64,000 nt of DNA from Pseudobdellovibrio exovorus JSS (GTDB lineage: Bacteria > Bdellovibrionota > Bdellovibrionia > Bdellovibrionales > Bdellovibrionaceae). The position numbers and the translations under genes are program-made. The DNA lies in contig NC_020813.1 in the NCBI RefSeq assembly GCF_000348725.1, positions 1,054,001-1,118,000 on the forward strand, given 5' to 3'. A model generated the notes under the pieces. The model was not told the DNA's origin and made no database searches. It was given only the letters and a program-made list of their open reading frames with translations. Below are positions 1 through 8,439 of this stretch, piece by piece (within the stretch, counting starts at the first letter, position 1; each line of letters starts with the position of its first letter).

Positions 1-1
1 T

Positions 2-211
2 AAAATCGAATTAAGTGCAGACTCATCCGTTAAAATCTCAGGGCAGGGTTTCGGTCACGGAGCGGGATTGTGTCAGTGGGGAACACGAGATCAAGTTAAA
101 GCGGGAAGAACTTACGTACAGGTTCTAAAACACTACTATCCACGTGCAAAAATCGAAAGAAATCAGACCTATTTAAGCTTTGTAAAGAGTGTTGAAGCTG
201 TCTCGAACTGA
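2..211 (+). CDS. SpoIID/LytB-domain protein, C-terminal fragment
   Basis: An open frame enters from the left edge and stops with TGA at 209-211; only the last 69 residues are visible. They include GQGFGHGAGLCQWG, the signature of SpoIID/LytB proteins (usually GHGVGMSQWGA), followed by a Tyr-rich stretch (VLKHYYP) that is typical just after it. SpoIID enzymes are lytic transglycosylases that act on denuded peptidoglycan; in Gram-negatives this domain occurs in exported cell-wall proteins. The usual Ser of the motif is Cys here. The start, any signal peptide and other domains lie outside the window. The family call is fairly safe; the cellular role is inference. Confidence 0.75.
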   Translation, partial: KIELSADSSVKISGQGFGHGAGLCQWGTRDQVKAGRTYVQVLKHYYPRAKIERNQTYLSFVKSVEAVSN

Positions 212-374
212 GAGAGGTGTTAGCACTTTTCGTCCCTTGTTACAGAATAGCTAAAGATTAGACGTCTCATTCTGAGTCATACAGAATGAAGTCATAGTGA
301 TTTCAATAGGTTATAAAAAAAGAAACTTCTGGCACGGCCTTCGCTATATACATCTGTATATAAAGGAAGGTTTT

Positions 375-1151
375 ATGAAAAAATTAATACTTATCACATC
401 TATGATGGCTCTAGGATTGATGAGTGTCGGTTGCTCAAAATCCCGCTCAAACTCGACAGGTAATGTAAATACAAGTGCAATCGGCGGAGAAAATCCGGTC
501 ATTATCGATCCGAATGCAAGCAATGGGGTTCCGACCTTTTCTTCAGGTTTCACTACTGATCTAGTGACGACTTATCAAGCGATGAGTCAGTACACCAGTA
601 TCCCAGGAAACTTTGTAGGATTGAATAATCCACAAAACATTAAGATCAATTTGAACTTCGCGCATGTGGCCGATGGTCGCTACGGTGGAACTGTGACGAT
701 CAGCTACTATGATAATGGTGTTTTGCGCACAGGAACTTTTGATGCAGGTACAGGTCGCAATCCGACTTATAAAGGAATGCATGATAATAACAGTCTGCAA
801 TCTGAGTACAATTTCTGGTTCAACTTTGAAAACAAAACTGTGTACACAGGTTTCTATGAGGACTCATTTGGTGCCTTAGTTATCTCTCTTGAGCCAGAAG
901 TGGTGTCAGGTGGGGGTAATGATGCAGAGCCTCTTAATGTAAAATATAAGGGCTCTGTGTACTTCAAAAACTTTGCCAAAGTTAAGAATAATCCGTATCG
1001 CTCGTGCTGGCATATATACGCAGGTGACAATGATTGTCGCTCGAACGTGATCCAGACTAAGTGCGGTTTGGCACCAGGTGTGGAAGCGGGTTATACACTT
1101 CTTGGAACTTTTACAAATGTTAATGTGAAGCAGGCTTTTAATATAAATTAA
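375..1151 (+). CDS. Predicted lipoprotein, unknown function
   Basis: This 258-residue protein begins with MKKLILITSMMALGLMSVGC, a lipoprotein signal with the acylated Cys at position 20. I chose ATG 375 because GGAAGG (365-370) lies 4 nt upstream and the signal peptide starts there; a GTG at 297 in the same frame would bury it. The mature part starts with a Ser/Asn-rich linker, then a region with alternating polar and aromatic residues (YYDNGVLRTGTF, YNFWFNFENKTVYTGFYEDSFGALVI) that looks like beta-sheet, and two or three Cys near the C-terminus. I recognise no family. It is followed at a short distance by a second lipoprotein gene in the same direction. Confidence 0.8.
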   Translation: MKKLILITSMMALGLMSVGCSKSRSNSTGNVNTSAIGGENPVIIDPNASNGVPTFSSGFTTDLVTTYQAMSQYTSIPGNFVGLNNPQNIKINLNFAHVADGRYGGTVTISYYDNGVLRTGTFDAGTGRNPTYKGMHDNNSLQSEYNFWFNFENKTVYTGFYEDSFGALVISLEPEVVSGGGNDAEPLNVKYKGSVYFKNFAKVKNNPYRSCWHIYAGDNDCRSNVIQTKCGLAPGVEAGYTLLGTFTNVNVKQAFNIN

Positions 1152-1200
1152 AATTTTAAATAAATAAGAATCATGGTATAAGTCGAAATCGGAGAAGCTT

Positions 1201-1830
1201 ATGAAAAAGAATATCTTACTAAAAACAATCAAAGGGACGCTGTTGGCTACAGCCTTGATGATGACGCTGGCTGCGTGTGGAAATAAGAATAACAACACCA
1301 CACCAATCAACGCCTACACTCAAAGTTGTGTGAACTGCGAAAATATCACAGGTTATCCATTCTTTAGTGCCCAGACACAGGCCTACAGAACACAAGGATG
1401 GAGCTACATGTCTGCGTTCACGATTGCTTGGAGCTTCTCGGGTCAAAATACGAACACAATGAATAACGGACAGAATTATAATCAATGGGCATCCCCTGCG
1501 ATGAATTATTCTGGTCAAGTAAGTGCCGCGGGAACGGTTAACGTGAGCACAGCTACTAACTTAGGTTTCTGTCCACTTCCTGCTGGAACTTACACGCTGA
1601 CAACACAAACTGTTGGTCAGTGGAATCAAGGTCAGGTTTCTGGATTGAAATTATTAATCACAGGTCCTGCTACATTGACAGCTGTAGTTAATCAGGCGCA
1701 AGCTTCTGATTATGGTTACGGCTACTGGGGTGGTGGTTCAAGCACTAGCTCTAGCCGCATCCAAGGTTACTTAGTGATCGAGCAAGTGAATGGTATCTAC
1801 TGTCACGGTGCTCAGTTAACGATCTACTAG
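1201..1830 (+). CDS. Predicted lipoprotein, unknown function
   Basis: The protein has 209 residues with a classical lipobox, LAAC, and the lipidated Cys at 26. The SD-like GGAGAAG sits just upstream of the ATG. The mature protein is rich in Asn, Gln, Ser, Thr, Gly and Tyr, with a Gly/Tyr run (YGYGYWGGG) followed by SSTSSS, and a few Cys that could form disulfides. No enzyme motif is visible. It is probably attached to the outer membrane, and may be transcribed with the lipoprotein gene 50 bp upstream. A strong terminator follows. Confidence 0.8.
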   Translation: MKKNILLKTIKGTLLATALMMTLAACGNKNNNTTPINAYTQSCVNCENITGYPFFSAQTQAYRTQGWSYMSAFTIAWSFSGQNTNTMNNGQNYNQWASPAMNYSGQVSAAGTVNVSTATNLGFCPLPAGTYTLTTQTVGQWNQGQVSGLKLLITGPATLTAVVNQAQASDYGYGYWGGGSSTSSSRIQGYLVIEQVNGIYCHGAQLTIY

Positions 1831-1882
1831 TAAGTAGAGTTAACTTATTACAGCTAAATTATACAGTTAAATGATCTCCGAT

Positions 1883-1922
1883 AAAAACCCCAATAAGAAG
1901 AGCCAATCTTGTTGGGGTTTTT
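1883..1922 (+). terminator. Rho-independent terminator
   Basis: AAAAACCCCAA at 1883-1893 pairs perfectly over 11 bp with TTGGGGTTTTT at 1912-1922. The T-rich right arm acts as the U tract. It ends the two-lipoprotein unit and separates it from the recombinase gene. Confidence 0.85.
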
Positions 1923-1969
1923 GCTTTTAAGCTTGTGTAAAATCGTTTTTAAATTCATTATAAATACAA

Positions 1970-2854
1970 ATGGACCACTCACTTTGGATCGACTTCTTTG
2001 ATGACTTACAGAATGTGCGCGGGCGTTCTAAAAATACCGTGATGGCCTATCGCCGTGATCTTGAGCTTTACAAAAAATTTACTGAAAAAAGTAAGCGAGT
2101 AATTGAGTTTTTTGACTTCATGAAAAAGGAAGGTCTTTCCACTCGTTCGCAGGCCCGTGTGATCAGCAGCGTAAGAACCTATTTGAAGTTCTGTGAGTCT
2201 AAAGGAATGAAGTGTCCTGACTTACGTGAACTACGTCCACCGAAAGTTAAAACGGGATTACCTAAAGCGGTGAGTGTTGAAGAGTTTGAAAAGTTATTTC
2301 GCGCCTGTGCTGTGGAGGGTGAAGCTAGAACTGCCCGTAATCAACTGACGCTTTTATTTTTGTATGGCTTAGGTTGTCGTGTAAGTGAACTGATTGGTTT
2401 AAGCTTACATGATTTTTCTCCGACTGAAAGATGGGTGAAGGTTTTAGGAAAAGGTTCAAAAGAAAGACTGATTCCTCTGACAGACACACTTTACAATGCT
2501 TTAGAAGAGTATTTAAAAAATCATCGCTCTGAACTGATGATGGACAACAAATCAAATGCAGCTTTGTTGTTGAATGATCGTGGTCATCGTCCTTCACGTG
2601 TGGACATTTGGCGTTGGCTTGCCTCATGGTCAGCTAAGGCGGGATTTGATGAACCTGTTCATCCGCATAGATTCCGTCATGGTTGTGCCACAGCTTTACT
2701 AGAAGGTGGAGCCGACTTGCGTTCCATCCAAGTGATGTTAGGGCACGCCAGCATTCAAACTACGCAGGTTTATACGGCTGTAACGACGAACACAGCGACA
2801 AAGGCGATTGATGAGCATCATCCGCTATCGAAGATCAAAGATTTTTCGGGTTAA
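1970..2854 (+). CDS. Tyrosine recombinase, XerC/XerD-like
   Basis: At 294 residues this has the usual Xer length. The N-terminal half (about 1-90) is the SAM-like core-binding domain. The catalytic domain shows the full set: R137 (GCRVSEL), a Lys in GKGSKERLIPL (161-164), H233 and R236 (HPHRFRH), H259 (MLGHASIQTTQ) and the nucleophile Y268 (VYTAV). Xer recombinases resolve chromosome dimers at dif sites near the terminus. There are no integrase-type extras and no phage or integron genes around, so a housekeeping role is likely. I cannot decide between XerC and XerD. No clear SD precedes the ATG, although the N-terminal sequence fits the family start. Confidence 0.85.
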   Translation: MDHSLWIDFFDDLQNVRGRSKNTVMAYRRDLELYKKFTEKSKRVIEFFDFMKKEGLSTRSQARVISSVRTYLKFCESKGMKCPDLRELRPPKVKTGLPKAVSVEEFEKLFRACAVEGEARTARNQLTLLFLYGLGCRVSELIGLSLHDFSPTERWVKVLGKGSKERLIPLTDTLYNALEEYLKNHRSELMMDNKSNAALLLNDRGHRPSRVDIWRWLASWSAKAGFDEPVHPHRFRHGCATALLEGGADLRSIQVMLGHASIQTTQVYTAVTTNTATKAIDEHHPLSKIKDFSG

Positions 2855-2935
2855 TCCGAAGCTCGAATCTTTCAGCTTATAAGATACAATTAAAAAGCTC
2901 ACAACTGACGTTCCAGATTTGCATCGGCGATACAC

Positions 2936-4312
2936 ATGAAGCTGAAGTCTTTAATTCAAAACGGGACTAAATTAGAAGTTGCTGAAGTCGAGATCGAATT
3001 GATTCCAGGGATTCCTCAAATACATTTCTTAGGTCTTCCCGATAGGCTCATAAAAGAAAGTTTTTATAGAATTAAGTCCGCTTTAAAAAACTCGGGCTAT
3101 AAATTCCCGCTGACAAATCAGATCATTGTGAATATTAAGCCGAATCACTTACGTAAAAGTTCACGCGGAGTAGAGCTGGCTGTGGCTCTCGGGATTTTAT
3201 TGAAAACAGGCCAGATCGAGTCATCACGTGTTGATACGTCATGGGTTTTGTACGGAGAGCTGGGCTTGGATGGCAGTATCTATGAGCCTTCGGATCTGGT
3301 GCAAAATCTATTTATCTTAAATGATCAAATGGTATTGACGGGTAAAGGCAGTGGAGTGCCGAAATGCTACAGACTGGAAAGTTTGAATAGTGGTGAAATT
3401 CATTTCACTTCACAGGACAGAGTGTATCAGCGTCCGAAAAAAGGTTTAGAGAGACTCTATTCTGAAGAGGAAGCAGAGTTTTTATTTTTAGCGGCGACAA
3501 GTGGTTTACATGTCCTTCTGGCCGGAGACTCAGGAGCAGGTAAGACCACTTTAGCCCATTCATTAAGATCTTTTCTTCGGGAGCCAGAGGAGAATGTCCG
3601 TCTGAGCGAAGATCAGTGGCGGCCGTTAGTAGCCCCGCACCACAGCATCACTCCCGCCGCCTTTTTGGGTGGAGGTGGAAATCTTTATGAAGGCGAGCTC
3701 GAGCGCTCTATTGGTGGAATGCTTTTGTTAGATGAGTTTTTAGAATTCGATGCGGACGTATTAGAAAGTCTGCGGGGGCCGATGGAGGGAGGCACCTTAA
3801 GATTGACCCGAGCTTCAGCGGTGCGGGAGGTTTCGTTGCAGGTGCAAGTGGTGGCGACGACTAATCTGTGTCCCTGTGGGCAGTGGACACCATTTAAGGT
3901 TCAACTGAGCTGTCGTTTTTCTAGAACGCGCTGTCGGCGTTATGTGGAACGTCTTTCAGGGCCACTCGTTGAGCGGTTTGGGATTTTATACTTTGTTAAG
4001 CCCATGGTAAAAAGACAGATCACAGGGCATCAGATTCTACAGAGGATTCAAAGAGTCCGGCGCTTTTTAAGTCAATGCGGTCAACAGTCATTTCGGGACG
4101 TGGGGCTACTAGAATCGTATTATCGCCATCTCAATACCCGTAGGCGGAACTACTTGCGCCGGATAGCCACAGTCTATGCTTTGGATAGACTCTCTTCAAG
4201 TGCTCAAGGAACAAGCGGATTGAAGGGGGTTCAGCTTAATAACGGGGACTATAATAGGGCTGAAAGCTGGACGCTTCGCCCATTTGAGGAGCTAGAAAAG
4301 GGCATGAGTTGA
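2936..4312 (+). CDS. ComM/YifB-like Mg-chelatase-family AAA+ ATPase, divergent
   Basis: The protein (458 residues) follows the ComM layout: an N-terminal domain (PGIPQIHFLGLPDRLIKES, IVNIKPNHLRK; about 20-90), Walker A GDSGAGKT at 197-204, Walker B LLLDE near 263-267, a Cys cluster (C312, C314, C326, C333) and a box resembling the family SGPLLDRID. ComM promotes branch migration during natural transformation; relatives occur widely in non-competent bacteria. It is shorter than the usual ~500 residues, and several conserved positions differ: SGPLVERFG replaces SGPLLDRID, and the C-terminal domain is shrunken. It may have a reduced or changed activity. The gene ends just before tRNA-Cys. Confidence 0.8.
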   Translation: MKLKSLIQNGTKLEVAEVEIELIPGIPQIHFLGLPDRLIKESFYRIKSALKNSGYKFPLTNQIIVNIKPNHLRKSSRGVELAVALGILLKTGQIESSRVDTSWVLYGELGLDGSIYEPSDLVQNLFILNDQMVLTGKGSGVPKCYRLESLNSGEIHFTSQDRVYQRPKKGLERLYSEEEAEFLFLAATSGLHVLLAGDSGAGKTTLAHSLRSFLREPEENVRLSEDQWRPLVAPHHSITPAAFLGGGGNLYEGELERSIGGMLLLDEFLEFDADVLESLRGPMEGGTLRLTRASAVREVSLQVQVVATTNLCPCGQWTPFKVQLSCRFSRTRCRRYVERLSGPLVERFGILYFVKPMVKRQITGHQILQRIQRVRRFLSQCGQQSFRDVGLLESYYRHLNTRRRNYLRRIATVYALDRLSSSAQGTSGLKGVQLNNGDYNRAESWTLRPFEELEKGMS

Positions 4313-4337
4313 CTTAAAATCACTTGTCTTTTAGGTT
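4309..4337 (+). promoter_or_regulatory. Possible sigma-70 promoter for tRNA-Cys
   Basis: TTGACT (4309-4314) and a weak -10, TAGGTT (4332-4337), are separated by 17 nt and lie 20 nt upstream of the tRNA. The -35 box overlaps the stop codon of the ComM-like gene. The -10 match is poor. Confidence 0.35.
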
Positions 4338-4356
4338 AGTTCTTACCTTTCGAGAT

Positions 4357-4430
4357 GGTGACGTGGCCGAGGGGTTAGGCAAGGCTCTGCAAAAGCTTTT
4401 ACGGGGGTTCAAGTCCCTCCGTCACCTCCA
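4357..4430 (+). tRNA. tRNA-Cys (anticodon GCA)
   Basis: A complete 74-nt cloverleaf can be drawn. The acceptor arm GGTGACG pairs with CGTCACC, the D arm is GGCC...GGC, the anticodon stem AGGCT/AGCTT closes the loop CTGCAAA with anticodon GCA, and the T loop is TTCAAGT. Discriminator T and an encoded CCA end follow. GCA reads TGC/TGT codons, so this is tRNA-Cys. Confidence 0.95.
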
Positions 4431-4541
4431 AATAATTCCCTATCCAAAATTTCGAACATGCGTCTTGGTTGGGATTGATTGTCCCCATATCCCAACTGTG
4501 CTTCAATCAGTCCATAACAATTTAGGTGATGTAATCAAATT

Positions 4542-5807
4542 ATGGCAGCAAATGAAGTTTCCAATTTAAAAGCAGATGTTCTGATCGTCGGGGCCGGAGT
4601 GATCGGGTTGGCCTGTGCTTATGAACTCAGTCGTGCCGGAGCAAAAGTCGTCGTGATCGACAAGTTCGAGCCGGGTTATGGTTGTTCTTACGGAAATGCC
4701 GGTTGGATCACGCCGTGTTTTGCTATGCCTCTGCCGATGCCGGGGATGTTGTTAAAATCTTTTAAATGGTTACTCGATCCGGAAAGCCCGTTGTATATCA
4801 AACCCGAATTAAATCCGACACTGATCAGTTGGCTTCTTTCTTTTATGGCGTCGATGACTCAGAAAAAAATGCTCTCTTCTGTCGATGCACTCACGCAAAT
4901 TTCAGTTCAAAGTTTAAAGCTCTATCAGGAGCTGGCAGCGAAAACCGACAAGTCGTTTTCGTTTGAACAAAAAGGTCTGTTGATGGTGGCGCAGTCCCAT
5001 GACGGGTTAAAATATGCACGTCAAGAGATGGAACTGGTTTCCCGTAACGGAATCCCTGGGAAATTAATGATGGAAGACGAGACCCGCGCGTTTGAGCCTT
5101 CGCTAACGAAGCGAATCAAGGGCAGTGTCTTCTTCAGTCAAGAAGCCCATGCCGAACCATTGCAGGTGACGCAAACCTTAGCGCACGAGGCGCAGAAACT
5201 GGGCGCAGTTATTTTGCCGAAAACAGAAGTGATTGATTTCCAACTTTCACCAAAAGGCATTGCCTCCGCTCGCACCACGCGCGGGATTTTTGAAGCCGAT
5301 CAATTTGTATTAGCAACGGGGGCTTGGTCCCATCATCTGGGGCAAACACTGAAGCTGAAAATTCCAGTACTCGGTGGAAAGGGTTACGCCATTATCACGG
5401 ACCCGCTTGAGGTAAATCCGCAGCGTCCGATGATGCTAGTCGAAAAGAAAGTAGCGGTGACTCCGCGTAATGGAACTCTGCGCTTAGCTGGAACACTAGA
5501 GCTCGTTAATCAGGATGAGACCTTCACGACTCGGCGGGTAGAGGCGATTGTTCGCGGCGCACGGGAATTTATGAATGTGCCCGAGACGATTCGCTATCAC
5601 GAAATTTGGCGTGGGCTGCGTCCGTGCACTCCGGATGGTGTTCCGGTCATCGGTCGGACAGCTCGATATCCGAATTTGTTATTAGCGACGGGTCACCAGA
5701 TGCTAGGACTTCAATCTGCAACTGGTACTGGAAAATTGATTGCGGATCTGGCGCTGGGAAAAACTCCTGATATAGATCCAAAGCCATTCCGTGCGGATAG
5801 GTTTTAA
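4542..5807 (+). CDS. FAD-dependent D-amino-acid dehydrogenase (DadA-like)
   Basis: The 421-residue protein opens with a Rossmann FAD-binding motif (VLIVGAGVIGLACAYELSRAG, about 12-32) and continues with CSYGNAGWITPCFAMPLPMPG, which is characteristic of DadA-type dehydrogenases. Near the C-terminus WRGLRPCTPDGVPVIGRT and LATGHQMLGLQSATGTGKLI match the second part of the FAD/substrate site in the DAO fold. These membrane-associated enzymes deaminate D-amino acids, or related imino acids such as D-hydroxyproline, and pass electrons to the respiratory chain. Peptidoglycan-derived D-alanine is an obvious substrate but this is inference. The next gene starts 2 nt after the stop, so the two are probably co-transcribed. 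Confidence 0.8.
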   Translation: MAANEVSNLKADVLIVGAGVIGLACAYELSRAGAKVVVIDKFEPGYGCSYGNAGWITPCFAMPLPMPGMLLKSFKWLLDPESPLYIKPELNPTLISWLLSFMASMTQKKMLSSVDALTQISVQSLKLYQELAAKTDKSFSFEQKGLLMVAQSHDGLKYARQEMELVSRNGIPGKLMMEDETRAFEPSLTKRIKGSVFFSQEAHAEPLQVTQTLAHEAQKLGAVILPKTEVIDFQLSPKGIASARTTRGIFEADQFVLATGAWSHHLGQTLKLKIPVLGGKGYAIITDPLEVNPQRPMMLVEKKVAVTPRNGTLRLAGTLELVNQDETFTTRRVEAIVRGAREFMNVPETIRYHEIWRGLRPCTPDGVPVIGRTARYPNLLLATGHQMLGLQSATGTGKLIADLALGKTPDIDPKPFRADRF

Positions 5808-5809
5808 TT

Positions 5810-6148
5810 ATGCCCCATATACGTATTCGCTCTTTAAGTGATTCTGCTGTTCAAGATTTAAGTGCATCACTTCCAACTGAGCTAGCGAAGATCTTAAACA
5901 CACCGGAAGATAATTTTACGATCGAAAAAATAGCCACCACTTTTTATCGTCATGGAAAATCATTACCAGATGGTGAAGGGGACCCGATGATTGAGTTTCT
6001 GTGGTTTGATCGTGGTTCTGAAATTCGTGATGCTGCTGCCAAAAAGGTGACCGATTTGGTTCGACAGCACACCACCTCTGAGTATATTGCGGTGGTATTC
6101 GCCAATCTTCCACCAGATCATTATTATGAAAATGGAGTGAAGTTTTAA
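5810..6148 (+). CDS. DUF1904-like small protein (tautomerase-like fold)
   Basis: The protein has 112 residues. It matches my memory of DUF1904: the start MPHIRIRSL resembles a tautomerase-type N-terminus, the middle contains FTIEKIATTFY, and near the end comes EYIAVVFANLPPDHYYENGVKF. An N-terminal Pro follows the Met, as in the 4-oxalocrotonate tautomerase superfamily where Pro1 is catalytic. The function is unknown. It starts 2 nt after the flavoprotein gene and is followed 7 nt later by recQ, so it lies inside a tight three-gene unit. Confidence 0.6.
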   Translation: MPHIRIRSLSDSAVQDLSASLPTELAKILNTPEDNFTIEKIATTFYRHGKSLPDGEGDPMIEFLWFDRGSEIRDAAAKKVTDLVRQHTTSEYIAVVFANLPPDHYYENGVKF

Positions 6149-6155
6149 AAGCTCT

Positions 6156-7691
6156 ATGGACTTGCACGCTCAACTTAAAAAATCATTTAATCTCGAGCAA
6201 TTCCGCCTAGGGCAGCAAGATATTATTCAATCCGTGTTAACCAATAAAGACACATTGGCTGTTCTTCCGACAGGCGGAGGGAAGTCTTTGTGTTATCAGC
6301 TTCCAGCAGTCTACCTAAATAAATTAGTGATTGTGATTTCACCACTGATTGCACTGATGAAAGATCAAGTGTCGGCTCTACAGAAAAAAGGTATTCCGGC
6401 CGGAGCCTTATTTTCTGGCCAAAGTGAAGATGAAAAAAGATTAGTATTTTCCCAAATCAATCAGGGCGGAGTTTTTGTTCTGTATTTGTCACCGGAACGT
6501 GTACAAAAAGAGGGTTTTCAAAAATGGATCCTTCAGCGTCCTCTTGCTCTTTTTGCCGTGGATGAAGCCCATTGTGTATCACAGTGGGGACATGACTTTC
6601 GCGCGGAATACTCAGAATTAAAAATTTTAAAAAAACTGCGTCCGGATGTGCCTGTTCTGGCGTTAACAGCTTCGGCAACGCCAACAGTACTGGATGACAT
6701 CTCAAAAAATCTGAACATGGTAAAGCCACAGCGACTGGTGCATGGATTCTATAGACCAAATTTGTACTATCAAGTGGAAAGCTGTGAAAATGAAGACATC
6801 AAAGATGATTGGTTATTGCAAAGTATTAAGCAGTTTCCTGAAGGACGCATTTTAGTTTATTGCGGCACTCGTAAAGTGACAGAAGAAGTTGCCGAAATGT
6901 TACAAAGCAAATTTAAAAACGTCGACTACTACCATGCAGGTTTGGGGACAAAAGAGCGCACTCGTGTGCAAGAATCTTATGTGAACGGAGAGCTTCGTAT
7001 TTTAGTTGCTACGAATGCTTTTGGTATGGGAATAGATCAGCCGGATGTGCGCTTAGTGGTGCATTATCAAATGCCAGCTAATATCGATGCGCTTTACCAA
7101 GAAATGGGCCGAGCGGGCCGTGACGGCAATCCATCGACGTGCTTGATGTTATATTCAAAGCGAGATAAAGGGCTTCAGTCTTATTTTATCACAAACTCTG
7201 ACGCAAGACCTGAAATCAAAGATCTTAAGTGGCGTAATTTGGATGCTCTTGTCGAGTACTCAGAGGGCGGGGAATGTCGTCATGCCGAGATTCTAACCTA
7301 TTACAAAGATGCGCAAAGACTTAAACGCTGCGGTCATTGCGATATTTGTGACCCACAATCGAACCGAAAAATTTTAGAGGTTCTGTCAGAAAGAAATAAC
7401 TCTGTTAAATTAGTTAAGAATTCGAGTAAGAAGTATAAATTCGTAGTCGGTGAAGAGTTGACCCCTGAACAACAATTGGTGTTTAGGGCTTTAAAGGACT
7501 GGCGTAAAAATAAAGCCAATGAACTGGATGTTCCAGCCTTTGTTATTTTTGGAGATAAAACCCTACGAGAATTAGCACAAATCAATCCGCAGAGTTTAGA
7601 TGAACTGCAAAATGTATATGGCATTGGCGAAGCCAAAATAGAAAAATTCGGTGTGGAAATTTTGGCTGAGCTGAAATTAGCCAGCGAGTAA
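6156..7691 (+). CDS. recQ: ATP-dependent DNA helicase RecQ, lacking the RQC winged helix
   Basis: The helicase core is complete: the Q-motif region (FRLGQQDII), Walker A LPTGGGKS at 37-44, DEAH at 136-139 with the RecQ-specific aromatic loop (CVSQWGHDFR), and motif VI QEMGRAGRDG. The zinc ligands follow the C-x16-C-x2-C-x2-C pattern of RecQ (ECRHAE ... CGHCDIC, about 370-395). An HRDC domain ends the protein. Between the zinc module and HRDC only about 30 residues remain, so the winged-helix (RQC) domain of roughly 100 residues found in E. coli RecQ is missing; total length is 511 against about 609. RecQ unwinds recombination and replication intermediates. Confidence 0.9.
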   Translation: MDLHAQLKKSFNLEQFRLGQQDIIQSVLTNKDTLAVLPTGGGKSLCYQLPAVYLNKLVIVISPLIALMKDQVSALQKKGIPAGALFSGQSEDEKRLVFSQINQGGVFVLYLSPERVQKEGFQKWILQRPLALFAVDEAHCVSQWGHDFRAEYSELKILKKLRPDVPVLALTASATPTVLDDISKNLNMVKPQRLVHGFYRPNLYYQVESCENEDIKDDWLLQSIKQFPEGRILVYCGTRKVTEEVAEMLQSKFKNVDYYHAGLGTKERTRVQESYVNGELRILVATNAFGMGIDQPDVRLVVHYQMPANIDALYQEMGRAGRDGNPSTCLMLYSKRDKGLQSYFITNSDARPEIKDLKWRNLDALVEYSEGGECRHAEILTYYKDAQRLKRCGHCDICDPQSNRKILEVLSERNNSVKLVKNSSKKYKFVVGEELTPEQQLVFRALKDWRKNKANELDVPAFVIFGDKTLRELAQINPQSLDELQNVYGIGEAKIEKFGVEILAELKLASE

Positions 7692-7768
7692 ATATCAGTT
7701 CAAATTTTTCTTCTTTATGTTATAAAATCAGTAAGCCGTTTTTAGCTGTAAAAGTCAGGAGCACCATT

Positions 7769-8350
7769 ATGCAAGTAGCGACTCAAGAGTTATCTTTAAT
7801 TCCGAACTTTATTATTCAACGAGGTAATACGTTACGTGATAATGCTTTATGTTTATTGGGTGGCGTGGCTTTGCTAAGTCTATTGGCACAAATCACTTTC
7901 TTTTTACCATGGACGCCAGTTCCTATTACGGGGCAGACATTTGGTGTGGCTCTGATGGCATTACTTTGGGGGCGTAAGCGCGCTGTTTTGGTGGTGCTCG
8001 GTTATATCGGGCTTGGGGGATTGGGGCTTCCTGTCTTTGCGCTAGGAAAATCAGGCTTATTGATGGGGCCGACAATGGGGTACTTGTTTGGAATGGTTGT
8101 GGCTGCATATGGTATGGGAGCCTTGGCGGATAAAGGTTGGACACGGAAGTGGTGGACATCCTACTTAGCCGCTTTCATTGGAAGTGTAATTACTTTTACA
8201 TTCGGTTTATTGGTTCTCTCTATTTTTCTACCGAAAGAAAGCCTGCTGATGGCAGGACTATTTCCATTTTTACCGGGCGATCTTGTTAAGACACTTCTTG
8301 CCAGTTCGATTGCCTACAAGGTTCAAAAGAATAAATCTGGTAGAAAATAA
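7769..8350 (+). CDS. bioY: BioY biotin transporter (ECF substrate-binding component)
   Basis: At 193 residues with about six hydrophobic segments this has the BioY size and shape. Recognisable family stretches are LPWTPVPITGQTFGV, GYIGLGGLGLPVFA and GPTMGYLFG, and the end FPFLPGDLVKTLLA. BioY binds biotin in the inner membrane and imports it, alone or with the energising EcfA/EcfT module. No EcfA or EcfT gene is adjacent, so it either works alone or shares a distant module. AGGAG precedes the ATG. I saw no convincing BirA operator upstream. Confidence 0.9.
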   Translation: MQVATQELSLIPNFIIQRGNTLRDNALCLLGGVALLSLLAQITFFLPWTPVPITGQTFGVALMALLWGRKRAVLVVLGYIGLGGLGLPVFALGKSGLLMGPTMGYLFGMVVAAYGMGALADKGWTRKWWTSYLAAFIGSVITFTFGLLVLSIFLPKESLLMAGLFPFLPGDLVKTLLASSIAYKVQKNKSGRK

Positions 8351-8439
8351 AGAATTTCTCTAGACGAAAATGGGGTTTCCCCTTGATGTTGTATTGAAAG
8401 CAGCTTTACTTAAGTGGAAGCTTCTTTGATACTGACTCT

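Noticed and set aside
297-374. The N-terminal extension of the first lipoprotein gene
   Set aside because: It would place 26 residues before a good lipoprotein signal, and the SD favours ATG 375.
906-1310. A 134-codon minus-strand frame across two lipoprotein genes
   Set aside because: It spans two genes that have lipoboxes and SDs; the translated sequence has no recognisable features.
1970-2854. A phage integrase with an att site
   Set aside because: Size and motifs fit Xer, there are no phage genes, and I saw no duplicated att sequence at the tRNA-Cys 3' end.
4324-4569. An 81-codon open frame that runs through tRNA-Cys
   Set aside because: It is a translation of the tRNA gene and its flanks and overlaps the flavoprotein start; no family or SD supports it.
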